This document shows, one piece after another, positions 8,255 through 16,084 of a stretch of DNA of 39,636 nucleotides (position 1 is the stretch's first letter; the number at the start of each line of letters is the position of its first letter). Both the position numbers and the translations under genes were made by a program. The notes under the pieces are model-generated. The model had not been told where the DNA came from. It saw only the letters and a program-made list of their open reading frames with translations, and ran no database searches. The stretch is from Eubacteriales bacterium (GTDB lineage: Bacteria; Bacillota; Clostridia; Oscillospirales; Oscillospiraceae), in the NCBI GenBank assembly GCA_030533415.1, contig JAUNJE010000026.1:1-39636 (forward strand), given 5' to 3'.

Positions 8255-8722
8255 TTATTTGTTTTTCAATAGATCCCGAATTTCGGTCAGCAGAATTTCT
8301 TCCGCACTTGGCGCGGGGGGTGCCGGCTCTTCTGCGGGAGCTTCCTCTTCTTTTTTCTTCCCCAGCTCAGACAGCTTGTTCAGGCTTTTTACCAGGAAAA
8401 AGACGACCAGCGCCAGAATCAGGAAATTGATGATTGCGGAGATAAAATTACCGTAGTTCAGTGTGTTCAGAATTTCGTTTCCTGCTTCATCCAGAACGGG
8501 CTCGGAGAACAGACGGGGCAGGACGATTTTCAGTTCAGAGAAATCCACGCCGCCTATGAAGATGGCAATGATCGGCATAATGATATCATCCGTCAAGGAC
8601 TTGGTAATGGTTGAGAATGCCGCGCCGATGATGGTACCGACAGCCAGTGCCATGGCGTTGCCTTTTACCGCAAAGGCGATGAATTCTTCAATCCAGGCTG
8701 GTTTTTTAACCTGTTTTTTCAT
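8255..8722 (-). CDS. mscL: Large-conductance mechanosensitive channel MscL
   Basis: MscL forms a pentameric membrane channel that opens under turgor to release solutes during hypo-osmotic shock. The sequence has the signature AFAVKGNAMALAVGTIIGAAF for the pore-lining first helix, then SLTDDIIMPI, a periplasmic-type loop, and a second helix (IINFLILALVVFFLVKSLN). A C-terminal amphipathic segment, EEILLTEIRDLL, completes it after an EEEAPAEEPAPPAP linker. I choose the ATG at 8722 (155 residues) because GGAAGGA lies 9 nt upstream; a GTG two codons earlier would sit too close to that site. It follows serS by about 27 bp and ends the par/serS transcription unit. Confidence 0.95.
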   Translation of the reverse strand: MKKQVKKPAWIEEFIAFAVKGNAMALAVGTIIGAAFSTITKSLTDDIIMPIIAIFIGGVDFSELKIVLPRLFSEPVLDEAGNEILNTLNYGNFISAIINFLILALVVFFLVKSLNKLSELGKKKEEEAPAEEPAPPAPSAEEILLTEIRDLLKNK

Positions 8723-8749
8723 GTGCACAGTTCCTTCCTTTCCTGTTGC

Positions 8750-10081
8750 TTATTTCTTTTCTATGACCTCAATGCCGCCAAGATATTTCCGCAATACTTC
8801 CGGCACCACAATGGAGCCATCGGCCCGCTGGTTCTGCTCCACCATAGCGGGGAAAATACGGGAGGTAGCCAGGCCGGAGCCGTTCAGCGTGTGCAGAAAT
8901 TCAGGTTTTCCGGTTGCTTCCCGGCGGAAGCGGATATTGCCCCGGCGGGCCTGGTAATCCCGGGCATTGGATACGGAAGAGACTTCCTTATAGCCGTTCA
9001 TGGAGGGAATCTGAATCTCAATGTCATAGGTCCGGGCCATGGAGGCGGAGCAGTCGCCTGCGGCCAACTTTACAGTGCGGAAATGGAAGCCCAGGCCCTT
9101 CACCAGGTTTTCCGCCTTGCGCACCAGCTCTTCGAACGCCTCATCGGAATCCTCGGGGCGGGTAAACTGGAACATCTCCACTTTGTTAAATTGGTGTCCC
9201 CGAACCATGCCCCGTTCATCTGCACGGTGGGAGCCTGCTTCCCGGCGGAAGCAGGGAGTATAGGCAAAGTACTTTTTGGGCAGCTCGTTTTCCGGGAGAA
9301 TCTCATCCCGGAAGACGGAGCAAAGCGCCGCCTCGGCAGTGGGAAGCATGTAGTGGATACGGTCGTCGGTTGGATTTGCGATTTTGTAGACTTCGTCGGC
9401 AAATTTGGGGAACTGGCCCGCGGTTTCACCGCACTGGTACTCCAGCATATGGGGCGGCAGGATAAATTCATAGCCGTCCGCGATATGGGTGTCGATGAAG
9501 TAATTCAGCAGAGCCCACTCCAGCCGTGCGCCCATTCCGGTGTACATCCAGTTTCCGGAGCCTGCCAGCTTGACGCCCCGCTCGTAGTCGATCAGTCCCA
9601 GGTCAAGGCATAGGTCAACGTGATGTTTCGGCGTAAAGTCAAACTTGTGGGGTTCGCCAAAGTAGCGCAGGGGTTCATTGTTTTCTTTTCCGCCGGGCTT
9701 CAGGTCAGGGTCCGGCAGATTGGGCAGGCTCAGCATAGCGGTGCGGTATTCAGCGCTCATTGTCTTGAGTTTTTCCGCGTCCTCGGCGATCTCTTGGTCC
9801 AGACGGATGCTCTGCTGCCTGTTGTTTTCAATGATTCCGTCGATTTCGGCAGTGGGTTTTCCTTCTTTTTCCGCTTTCTTTCTCTGGCCAAACAGTTTTC
9901 CGTTTTCCTTTGCCAGTTTGTTTTTCTGGGCAGTGGCGCTTTCCGTAGCAGTTTTCAGCGCCCGGATCTGAATGTCCAGTTCCAGAATACGGTCGACGGT
10001 AGCGTCACAGTCCACCTCCTTGGCCCGCAGGCCTGCTTTGACTGCTTCGGGGTTTTCCTTGATTTTTTTGATATCCAACAT
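8750..10081 (-). CDS. serS: Seryl-tRNA synthetase
   Basis: This class II aminoacyl-tRNA synthetase charges tRNA-Ser and tRNA-Sec with serine. The 443-residue length is normal. The N-terminal ~100 residues form the long tRNA-binding coiled coil (KKIKENPEAVKAGLRAKE, then lysine- and glutamate-rich helices). The catalytic domain contains motif 2 (FRREAGS...RGMVRGHQFNKVE) and motif 3 (LNGSGLATSR). A strong AAGGAGAGG site precedes the ATG at 10081. It lies 31 bp downstream of parB and upstream of mscL, in an apparent common unit with the partition genes. Confidence 0.97.
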   Translation of the reverse strand: MLDIKKIKENPEAVKAGLRAKEVDCDATVDRILELDIQIRALKTATESATAQKNKLAKENGKLFGQRKKAEKEGKPTAEIDGIIENNRQQSIRLDQEIAEDAEKLKTMSAEYRTAMLSLPNLPDPDLKPGGKENNEPLRYFGEPHKFDFTPKHHVDLCLDLGLIDYERGVKLAGSGNWMYTGMGARLEWALLNYFIDTHIADGYEFILPPHMLEYQCGETAGQFPKFADEVYKIANPTDDRIHYMLPTAEAALCSVFRDEILPENELPKKYFAYTPCFRREAGSHRADERGMVRGHQFNKVEMFQFTRPEDSDEAFEELVRKAENLVKGLGFHFRTVKLAAGDCSASMARTYDIEIQIPSMNGYKEVSSVSNARDYQARRGNIRFRREATGKPEFLHTLNGSGLATSRIFPAMVEQNQRADGSIVVPEVLRKYLGGIEVIEKK

Positions 10082-10112
10082 GTATATTACCTCTCCTTAA
10101 ATTTGGAAATGT

Positions 10113-10979
10113 TTATTTCAGTTTCATCAGTGCGTCCAGCAGGTTTTGCAGGTCCTCCTGGCCGTAAAATTCCAGTTCAAATTTTCCCTTGCGTTTTCCG
10201 TTGATGATTTTCACACCGCGTCCCAAGTGTTTGCTTAGTGTTTTTTCACATTCCGCTACATAATCCACGGCGAAAACCGTTTTCTCCTTTGGAATGGGTT
10301 CCTTTGCCATGTTTTTGCATAGGGTTTCCGCCTGGCGGACGGATAGGGACAGGGAGATGATTTTCTGCGCTGCCTCCTGCTGCTTTTTTTCACTTTTCAG
10401 CGTCAGAATGGCCCGGGCATGTCCGGCGGTCAGCTCTCCTTTTCTCAGTTTTTCCAGCACCTCGGGACACAACCCCAGCAGACGCAGTGCGTTGGCAACC
10501 GTTGGACGGGATTTGCCAACCTGTTTCGCAGCATCCTCCTGGGTCAGTCCGTATTCTTCAATCAGACATTGGTAGCCAAGGGCCTCTTCCACGGGATTCA
10601 GGTCCTGGCGCTGTAGGTTTTCAATCAGAGCCAATTCTGTTGCTTTTTTATCGTCCGCTTCGACGATGATTGCGGGAATGTCGCTAAGGTTTGCCAGCCG
10701 TGCTGCCCGCCAGCGCCGTTCTCCTGCGATAATTTGATAGTATCCGCTGGGCAGCTGCCGCACGGTCAGCGGCTGTATGACGCCGTGGACGGATATGGAA
10801 TCCGCCAATGCCTGCAATTCCTCTTCGTCAAAGTCCTGCCTTGGCTGGTCGGGATTTGGCTCGACTTTGTAAAGGGGAAGCATCTGATAAGCGCTCTTTT
10901 CAATGGGTTCCTCTGAGAAATCTCCCAGAAGCGCGCCAAGTCCTTTGCCAAGGCCTTTGTTTGATGCCAATGAAACCAT
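10113..10979 (-). CDS. parB: Chromosome-partitioning protein ParB (Spo0J)
   Basis: ParB binds parS and spreads along DNA as a CTP-dependent clamp, recruiting SMC and acting with ParA to segregate origins. The 288-residue product begins with the ParA-contacting KGLGKGLGALLG segment. It continues with NPDQPRQDF, the CTP-binding GERRWRAARLA box near residue 88, ENLQRQDLNPVEEA, and a helix-turn-helix (LTQEDAAKQVGKSRPTVAN). A C-terminal dimerisation region follows. The start is the ATG at 10979; a TTG three codons later has better spacing to the AGGAAAGG site and is possible. It lies 29 bp after parA. Two parS sites are about 0.8 kb upstream. Confidence 0.96.
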   Translation of the reverse strand: MVSLASNKGLGKGLGALLGDFSEEPIEKSAYQMLPLYKVEPNPDQPRQDFDEEELQALADSISVHGVIQPLTVRQLPSGYYQIIAGERRWRAARLANLSDIPAIIVEADDKKATELALIENLQRQDLNPVEEALGYQCLIEEYGLTQEDAAKQVGKSRPTVANALRLLGLCPEVLEKLRKGELTAGHARAILTLKSEKKQQEAAQKIISLSLSVRQAETLCKNMAKEPIPKEKTVFAVDYVAECEKTLSKHLGRGVKIINGKRKGKFELEFYGQEDLQNLLDALMKLK

Positions 10980-11008
10980 CCTTTCCTGTTAAAGATGTTT
11001 GACTGTAT

Positions 11009-11767
11009 TTATTTCAGTTTTCTTTTGATCTCCTCAGCCATTGCCTTGTAGGCTACGGCGCCGCGGCTGCTGCGGTCGTAGGCGGTTACCGGGACGCCAT
11101 GGCTCGGCGCTTCTGCCAGGCGGACGTTGCGGGGAATTACCGTTGTAAAAACCTTACCTGGAAAATGCCGGCGGACTTCCTGGGCAACCTGAGTGGAGAA
11201 ATTCGTGCGTCCGTCAAACATCGTCAGTGCCACCCCAAAGATTTCCAGCCGTGGATTCATGCGCCGTTTTACCATGCGCAGTGTAGACATCAGATCGCTC
11301 AAGCCTTCCAGCGCGAAATATTCGCACTGCACCGGAACCAGAATACCGTCTGCCGCGCACAGGCCATTCAGAGTCAGAAGCTCCAGGGAAGGCGGACAGT
11401 CAATAAAGATCAAATCGTAGTCTTCTTTCTTGCTGTGCAGTGCTTTTTCCAACTGCAGTTCCCTGTGGTCGGCGGAGATCAGTTCTACCGCTGCCCCTGC
11501 CAGGTCCGTGGAGGATGGAAGCACATCTCCGTATTCTGTGTGTACAATGGCCTCTTCCAGTGGTATGTCGTTGATGGTCACATCATAGGCGGAGTATTTG
11601 ATTTTTCGCTTGTCCACCCCCAGTCCGGAGGTCGCATTGGCCTGTGGGTCAAAGTCACACAGCAGTACCTTCAAGCTCAGGTCATGGAGGGCAGCCGTCA
11701 GGTTCACGGCGGTAGTTGTTTTTCCAACGCCGCCTTTTTGATTGACGACCGCTATAATTTTACCCAT
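11009..11767 (-). CDS. parA: Chromosome-partitioning ATPase ParA (Soj)
   Basis: ParA is a dimerising, DNA-binding ATPase that acts with ParB on origin segregation and, in Bacillus, on DnaA regulation. The 252-residue protein starts MGKIIAVVNQKGGVGKTTTA with the deviant Walker A motif KGGVGKTT. It also has DFDPQANAT and the Walker B-like FIDCPPSLELLTLN. The size matches the short chromosomal Soj class without an extra N-terminal DNA-binding domain. A strong GAGGAGG site precedes the ATG. The parS pair sits directly upstream, between parA and the zinc-ribbon gene. Confidence 0.97.
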   Translation of the reverse strand: MGKIIAVVNQKGGVGKTTTAVNLTAALHDLSLKVLLCDFDPQANATSGLGVDKRKIKYSAYDVTINDIPLEEAIVHTEYGDVLPSSTDLAGAAVELISADHRELQLEKALHSKKEDYDLIFIDCPPSLELLTLNGLCAADGILVPVQCEYFALEGLSDLMSTLRMVKRRMNPRLEIFGVALTMFDGRTNFSTQVAQEVRRHFPGKVFTTVIPRNVRLAEAPSHGVPVTAYDRSSRGAVAYKAMAEEIKRKLK

Positions 11768-11793
11768 TTCTTCCTCCTCTTTTTCTCTATGTG

Positions 11794-11809
11794 TGTTTCA
11801 CGTGAAACA
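11794..11809. promoter_or_regulatory. parS site 1
   Basis: This 16-bp perfect palindrome, TGTTTCACGTGAAACA, matches the bacterial consensus parS recognised by ParB. It lies 27 bp upstream of the parA start codon. Confidence 0.95.
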
Positions 11810-11837
11810 GATTCGGCGTATCATCGGCTGCAGCCAA

Positions 11838-11853
11838 TGTTTCACGTGAAACA
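11838..11853. promoter_or_regulatory. parS site 2
   Basis: This is a second identical TGTTTCACGTGAAACA palindrome, 44 bp from the first (start to start). It directly abuts the stop codon of the zinc-ribbon gene at 11854. Confidence 0.95.
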
Positions 11854-12219
11854 TTAGCTGCTTTCGGGCACCGTATCCGTCGGAGCGGAAGTGGAAACAA
11901 TCGAAGAGTAGTTCTGTCCGGGACGGACACGGTTTCTGCGCAGGTACTCCACGGTCGGAATGGCCAGACACACAATTAGAACCAGTGCCAGAAGCAGCAA
12001 AGCCGTAAGCAAATGCACACGTTTTCTGAGCATTCTCAACTGGTCCTCCGTATTGGGCGTACGGCGTTTGGGAGCCTTCCTTGGTACGGAAGAGTCCCTC
12101 CTTTTTGGCAGCATCACGGCCGTACCGGGCTTGACCGGATATTTCTGCATATCCAGCAGACACTCCTGGCAAAAGACCTGCTCCGCTGTTGTTTCCCGGC
12201 CGCATTTCATACACTTCAT
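11854..12219 (-). CDS. Small zinc-ribbon membrane protein
   Basis: The ATG at 12219 is selected because GGAGGTG lies close upstream; longer in-frame starts lack a site. The 121-residue product begins MKCMKCGRETTAEQVFCQEC, a four-cysteine zinc ribbon. A basic region (LPKRRDSSVPRKAPKRR) follows, then one hydrophobic helix at about residues 67-87 (LLTALLLLALVLIVCLAIP), and an S/T-rich tail. The ribbon would be cytoplasmic by the positive-inside rule. Function unknown; similar small proteins sit next to parA in some Clostridia, but I cannot verify this here. It is the first gene upstream of parA and may be cotranscribed with it through the parS region. Confidence 0.75.
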   Translation of the reverse strand: MKCMKCGRETTAEQVFCQECLLDMQKYPVKPGTAVMLPKRRDSSVPRKAPKRRTPNTEDQLRMLRKRVHLLTALLLLALVLIVCLAIPTVEYLRRNRVRPGQNYSSIVSTSAPTDTVPESS

Positions 12220-12249
12220 GTCCGCACCTCCGATGATGATGTCCACAGT

Positions 12250-12278
12250 ATTGTACAACAATTTTTGCCGTTCGTAAA
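12250..12278 (-). promoter_or_regulatory. Promoter of the zinc-ribbon/parAB unit
   Basis: Minus strand: -35 TTTACG (12273-12278), a 17-bp spacer, and -10 TACAAT (12250-12255), about 30 bp before the zinc-ribbon ATG. Confidence 0.55.
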
Positions 12279-12347
12279 GAGGGGAAATGCGTGAATCGTG
12301 CAATTTTGAAATTTACAATTTGTTCATGAATAGTTATAAGATTACTA

Positions 12348-12376
12348 TTGACAATCATATAACCATATGATATTAT
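12348..12376 (+). promoter_or_regulatory. Promoter of the DUF1836-hflKC operon
   Basis: Perfect -35 TTGACA (12348-12353), a 17-bp spacer, and -10 TATTAT (12371-12376). An inverted repeat overlaps the -10 box (next entry). Confidence 0.8.
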
Positions 12377-12381
12377 CATAT
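12354..12381. promoter_or_regulatory. Inverted-repeat operator candidate over the DUF1836 promoter
   Basis: ATATGATA-T-TATCATAT (12365-12381) is a perfect 8-bp inverted repeat with a single central base, and a further ATCATAT half-site occurs at 12354-12360. All three half-sites lie between the -35 box and just past the -10 box, so a bound protein would block RNA polymerase. The downstream gene encodes a helix-turn-helix protein, which makes autoregulation plausible (inference). Confidence 0.5.
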
Positions 12382-12409
12382 CACGGTAAAACAAAAGGAG
12401 GTATCCCCC

Positions 12410-12958
12410 ATGCAGTGGACAATTCCCGGAACGACCTTAACAGCAGAACGCGCGGACGCGGACCGAACGGCGGAGCGGTTTCAGGCGCTGTTTTTAGCGG
12501 GCGGCCTGACACTGAGCCAGGTATCCAATATCACAGGCCTGGAGCCGTACACCGTGCAGAACTGGGTCAAACGCGGCTTCCTCTCCCCTCCCCGGTGCAA
12601 GCGCTATGATATGGAGCAGGTCTGCCGGATCATTAACATCAATATTTTGAAGGGAGCTATGCCCCTGGAGCAGATCGTCAAGCTGATGGCCTACTTAAAT
12701 GGCGACCTGGTGGATGAAAGCGACGATCTGGTGGACGACACCATGCTGTTCTTTTTCTTTGTACAGCTGGCGGCCCGGGCGCGCTACATCGGCGGGACGG
12801 AAACCTGGGATGACGCGCTGCTTCAGGTGACGGAAAACTACCGGGAGCCTGTCCCCGGCGCCAGGGAAAAGCTGATCAAGGTATTAAAGGTTATGTTAAC
12901 CTCTTGGACTGCCAACCAGCTGAAAGCCGAGGCGGACAAGATGCTGGCAGAGCTGTAA
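12410..12958 (+). CDS. DUF1836 family MerR-like regulator
   Basis: The 182-residue product matches DUF1836 proteins of Firmicutes. An N-terminal helix-turn-helix (LTLSQVSNITGLEPYTVQNW, about residues 33-52) is followed by VKRGFLSPPRCKRYDMEQVCRIININILK, which resembles the wing and second helix of MerR regulators. The C-terminal half is helical. It probably binds DNA; its ligand is unknown. A perfect AAGGAGG site precedes the ATG. It heads an operon with hflK and hflC and diverges from the zinc-ribbon gene. The palindrome over its own promoter suggests autoregulation. Confidence 0.88.
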   Translation: MQWTIPGTTLTAERADADRTAERFQALFLAGGLTLSQVSNITGLEPYTVQNWVKRGFLSPPRCKRYDMEQVCRIININILKGAMPLEQIVKLMAYLNGDLVDESDDLVDDTMLFFFFVQLAARARYIGGTETWDDALLQVTENYREPVPGAREKLIKVLKVMLTSWTANQLKAEADKMLAEL

Positions 12959-13041
12959 ATGGAAGCTGCTGGATGCAGACGCCGCATCTATATGCAGCAG
13001 TTTGCATTTCGCAAAACACAAACTGTAAAGGAGCAAATTCT

Positions 13042-14043
13042 ATGGAAGAAAACGGAACCTACCGCTGGCCCGGAAACCAGCCTCAGAAGCCAAAGAAAAA
13101 GCCGGACTTTAAGCGGGCAGGCCGCACGGCCCTGATTGTTGTTGTGGTGCTGGTGCTGCTAATCTTTGCCGGCACCTGCTTCTACACCGTGGACGACAAG
13201 CAGCAGGCCGTGGTCACCACCTTTGGCAGGGTCACGGATATTACCGACGCGGGCGTCCACTTCAAGCTCCCCTTCGGCATCCAGCAGGTGCAGAAGGTGG
13301 ATGTGAATGTCTACCAGAAAATCGAGCTGGGCTACGCCAGCGCAGGATCTGCCTACAACGTCAACGAAAGTGAAAGCACCATGATCACCGGAGACTACAA
13401 TATTGTCAACGTGGATTTCTTTGTGGAGTACAAGATCTCTGATCCCGTGCAGTATCTGTATTCCTCCAACAGCCCTGAGCTGATCCTGCGAAACCTGATC
13501 CAGAGCCAGGTGCGCAATGTGGTAGGCTCCTCCACCGTGGACGCGGTGCTGACCGACGGCAAAGGGAACATCCAGATGCAGGTCAAGGACCTGGTGGCCG
13601 GGATTCTGGAGGAATACGACATCGGACTTTCCCTGGTGGATGTGAAGATCCAGGACGCCGAACCCCCCACCCAGGAGGTCATCGAAGCCTTCAAGGCGGT
13701 GGAGACCGCCAAGCAGCAGGCGGAAACCGTTATCAACGACGCCAAGGCATACCAAAATGCCCAGCTGCCCCAGGCCGAGGCCCAGGCGGATAAGCTGCTG
13801 CAAAACGCGGCATATCTGAAACAGAAGCGGGTCAACGAGGCCATTCAGCAGGTGGCCATGTTCGAGGCCATGTACGAAGAGTACGCCCAGAACCCGGCCA
13901 TTACCCGTTCGCGTATGTACTATGAGGCCATTTCCCAGGTGCTGCCCGGTGTGAAGCTGTATATCAATTCCGGAAGCGGCAACTCTGACGTGCAGATGCT
14001 CCTGCCCCTGGAAAGCCTGACCGACACCAATGGAGGGGAATAA
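13042..14043 (+). CDS. hflK: SPFH-domain membrane protein HflK
   Basis: With HflC this protein forms a membrane-anchored cage that modulates FtsH protease. I use the ATG at 13042, preceded by AAAGGAG, giving 333 residues. A proline- and lysine-rich N-terminus is followed by one transmembrane helix (about residues 28-49). The SPFH/band-7 domain begins VDDKQQAVVTTFGRVTDI and runs to about residue 220. A long helical, alanine/glutamine-rich coiled-coil region follows (KAVETAKQQAETVINDAKAY), then a C-terminal segment with MYYEAISQVLPGVKLYI, conserved in HflK. It is followed by hflC after 2 bp. No ftsH is in the window. Confidence 0.93.
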   Translation: MEENGTYRWPGNQPQKPKKKPDFKRAGRTALIVVVVLVLLIFAGTCFYTVDDKQQAVVTTFGRVTDITDAGVHFKLPFGIQQVQKVDVNVYQKIELGYASAGSAYNVNESESTMITGDYNIVNVDFFVEYKISDPVQYLYSSNSPELILRNLIQSQVRNVVGSSTVDAVLTDGKGNIQMQVKDLVAGILEEYDIGLSLVDVKIQDAEPPTQEVIEAFKAVETAKQQAETVINDAKAYQNAQLPQAEAQADKLLQNAAYLKQKRVNEAIQQVAMFEAMYEEYAQNPAITRSRMYYEAISQVLPGVKLYINSGSGNSDVQMLLPLESLTDTNGGE

Positions 14044-14045
14044 CC

Positions 14046-14921
14046 ATGAAGAAAAGCGTAGTTGTGATCGTCGTTCTGGTGCTTGCAGCCCTGCTGGCAC
14101 TGAACGCCACCTTTACGGTCCAGGAAAATGAATATGCCTGTACCGTCCGCTTCTCCAAGATCATCGAGACCACGGACACGGCGGGCCTGCATTTCAAAAT
14201 CCCCTTTGTGGACAGCGTGAAGTATTTCAGCAAGGCCACCCAGCTCTACGACATCCCCCCGTCCGAGGTGCTGACCTCCGACAAGCAGAATATGACCGTG
14301 GACTGCTATATCCTGTGGTCCATCTCCGACCCCAAGCTGTTTTACCAGACCCTTGGCTCCAAAGCCACCGCGGAGCAGCGGCTGGACGCGCTGACCTACA
14401 ACGAGCTGAAAACCGTTATGGGCACCCTGGCCCAGGCCGACATCATCAACATGGAGGACGGTGCAAAGCGCAATGAGATCTATGAAAACATTGCCACCGA
14501 CGTGGATTCCCTGGCAAAGACCTATGGCATCCGGGTGGAGGATGTGAAAATCAAGCAGTTCGACCTGCCGGAAAGCAACCTGAACGCGGTCTATAACCGC
14601 ATGATCTCCGAGCGGAACCAGATGGCGGAAAAATACACCGCTGACGGCAATTATGAGGCGTCCATCATCCGCAACGATGTGGATAAGCAGGTGAACATCA
14701 TCGTCTCCGACGCGGAGGCCGAGGCCGCCAAGCTGGAAGCCGAAGGCGAGCAGGAATACATGCGCCTGCTAGCGGAGGCCTACGACACGGCGGATAAGAA
14801 AGACTTCTACGAATTCACCTTGGCCCTGGATGCTTTGAAAGCAAGCCTGACCGGTGACGAAAAGACCGTCATCCTGGACGGCAATTCCGAATTGGCCCGG
14901 ATTTTGATGGGCGCGGAATAA
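14046..14921 (+). CDS. hflC: SPFH-domain membrane protein HflC
   Basis: HflC is the partner of HflK in the FtsH-associated complex. The 291-residue protein has an N-terminal signal-anchor helix (VVVIVVLVLAALLALNATF). It is followed by FTVQENEYACTVRFSKI, AGLHFKIPFVDSVKYFSK and DKQNMTVDCYILWSISDP, typical HflC blocks. The C-terminal half is rich in Ala/Glu (SDAEAEAAKLEAEGEQEYMRLL) and predicted coiled coil. The start codon lies just after the hflK stop, indicating coupled translation. The unit ends at a strong terminator. Confidence 0.93.
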   Translation: MKKSVVVIVVLVLAALLALNATFTVQENEYACTVRFSKIIETTDTAGLHFKIPFVDSVKYFSKATQLYDIPPSEVLTSDKQNMTVDCYILWSISDPKLFYQTLGSKATAEQRLDALTYNELKTVMGTLAQADIINMEDGAKRNEIYENIATDVDSLAKTYGIRVEDVKIKQFDLPESNLNAVYNRMISERNQMAEKYTADGNYEASIIRNDVDKQVNIIVSDAEAEAAKLEAEGEQEYMRLLAEAYDTADKKDFYEFTLALDALKASLTGDEKTVILDGNSELARILMGAE

Positions 14922-14974
14922 CATCCGGCGGGAAAACCCAAAAGATGTAGCAAAGTCCCGGAATAAAACAAAAG

Positions 14975-15010
14975 ATGCACTCCGGTTTCCAAATCGGAGT
15001 GCATTTTTTG
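14975..15010 (+). terminator. Terminator after hflC
   Basis: ATGCACTCCG (14975-14984) pairs with CGGAGTGCAT (14995-15004) with a 10-nt loop, followed by a T-run. Confidence 0.88.
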
Positions 15011-15036
15011 TCGTTCCGCAATCGATATTGCCTGCG

Positions 15037-15957
15037 TCATCCCCAAAGCCCGTCGGGATATTTTCCTTCCTCGGTCATTTTCCGCAGGGCGGCCACCACC
15101 ATGGGCTTGTCCGCGGCGTAGGTAACGCCGAACCACTTATCGGGGGAGGTCAGCACCTTTACGGTGGCCTTTCCCTCTTGAATCACCTGGGCTACGGGAA
15201 GGGGCAGGAAAAATTCGCCCTTCATGGGATTCTCCACCAAAGCGGTATCCAGGAACGCGGAAAAACGGCTCCGGATCTCCTCCAGGAAGCTGGGCATAAA
15301 GCCCCACATGTTCATGGAAACGGTGGTCTGGGGCGCCAGCTCCGTAAAGGTGGCGCCATCTTCGGTGAAATGGATACCGCCGTCGTATTTCTCAATGCGC
15401 GTGCGCTCGGTGATTCCGGTCAGGTAGCCATTGCCGTCGGTGACGCAGATGCCCCGGGCCACACTGCCGTTATCTGTGACGGTTTTGCTCAGCTCATAGC
15501 CGACCATGCAGTAGCCGTAAGGGTCAGTGGTGGCGGACAGGTAGTCATAGATGACCTTGAAAGCGGAGGTTCCGTAGTAATCATCGGCGTTGATGACGGC
15601 AAAGGGGGCGCCGTCAATGGCTTCAGCAGCGCACAGCACCGCATGGCTGGTGCCCCAGGGCTTGGTGCGTCCCGCGGGAACCGTGTAGCCCTCGGGCAGG
15701 TTGTCAAGCTCCTGGTAGGCGTAGCGAATTTCCACGGGGGCCTTTTGAAGCCGCTTGCCCACGGTTTCCATGAAGTCCTTTTGAATGGCTTCTTTGATGA
15801 TAATGACAACGGTGTCGAAGCCGGCCCGGTGGGCGTCATAGATAGAGTAATCCAAAATCGCCTCGCCCTGGCTGCCGACGGGATCGATCTGCTTCAGGCC
15901 GCCATAACGGCTGCCCATGCCGGCAGCCATAACGACAAGAACAGGTTTTTTAGCCAT
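15037..15957 (-). CDS. Nucleotidyltransferase (NTP_transferase family, sugar-1-phosphate type)
   Basis: This 306-residue protein begins KPVLVVMAAGMGSRYGGLKQIDPVG, with the AAGMGSRxGGxKQ signature of nucleotide-sugar pyrophosphorylases. It continues with AVINADDYYG, the metal- and sugar-binding aspartate region, and VSMNMWGFMPSF. These enzymes join a nucleoside triphosphate to a sugar-1-phosphate. The subfamily is common in Clostridia, and its sugar is not defined by the sequence. It has a strong promoter and a clear AAGGAG site and is monocistronic. GalU-type UTP-glucose-1-phosphate activity is possible but unproved. Confidence 0.88.
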   Translation of the reverse strand: MAKKPVLVVMAAGMGSRYGGLKQIDPVGSQGEAILDYSIYDAHRAGFDTVVIIIKEAIQKDFMETVGKRLQKAPVEIRYAYQELDNLPEGYTVPAGRTKPWGTSHAVLCAAEAIDGAPFAVINADDYYGTSAFKVIYDYLSATTDPYGYCMVGYELSKTVTDNGSVARGICVTDGNGYLTGITERTRIEKYDGGIHFTEDGATFTELAPQTTVSMNMWGFMPSFLEEIRSRFSAFLDTALVENPMKGEFFLPLPVAQVIQEGKATVKVLTSPDKWFGVTYAADKPMVVAALRKMTEEGKYPDGLWG

Positions 15958-15997
15958 GAAATTATATCTCCTTAGGTTTTATATTTTTTCTGATTGT

Positions 15998-16026
15998 ATT
16001 ATAATCAGTATTTCCATGGAAAGCAA
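15998..16026 (-). promoter_or_regulatory. Promoter of the nucleotidyltransferase gene
   Basis: Minus strand: -35 TTGCTT (16021-16026), a 17-bp spacer, and perfect -10 TATAAT (15998-16003), about 40 bp before the start codon. Confidence 0.8.
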
Positions 16027-16084
16027 GAGAAGGCGCGAAAATTTGTGCAGGTTTCCGTGTTTTCCAGGATTTTTGCATACGGGA

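Noticed and set aside
11798-12394. Alternative minus-strand frame overlapping the zinc-ribbon gene
   Set aside because: The other frame has a strong GGAGGTG site and a clean CxxC...CxxC ribbon plus membrane helix; this one has no recognisable feature.
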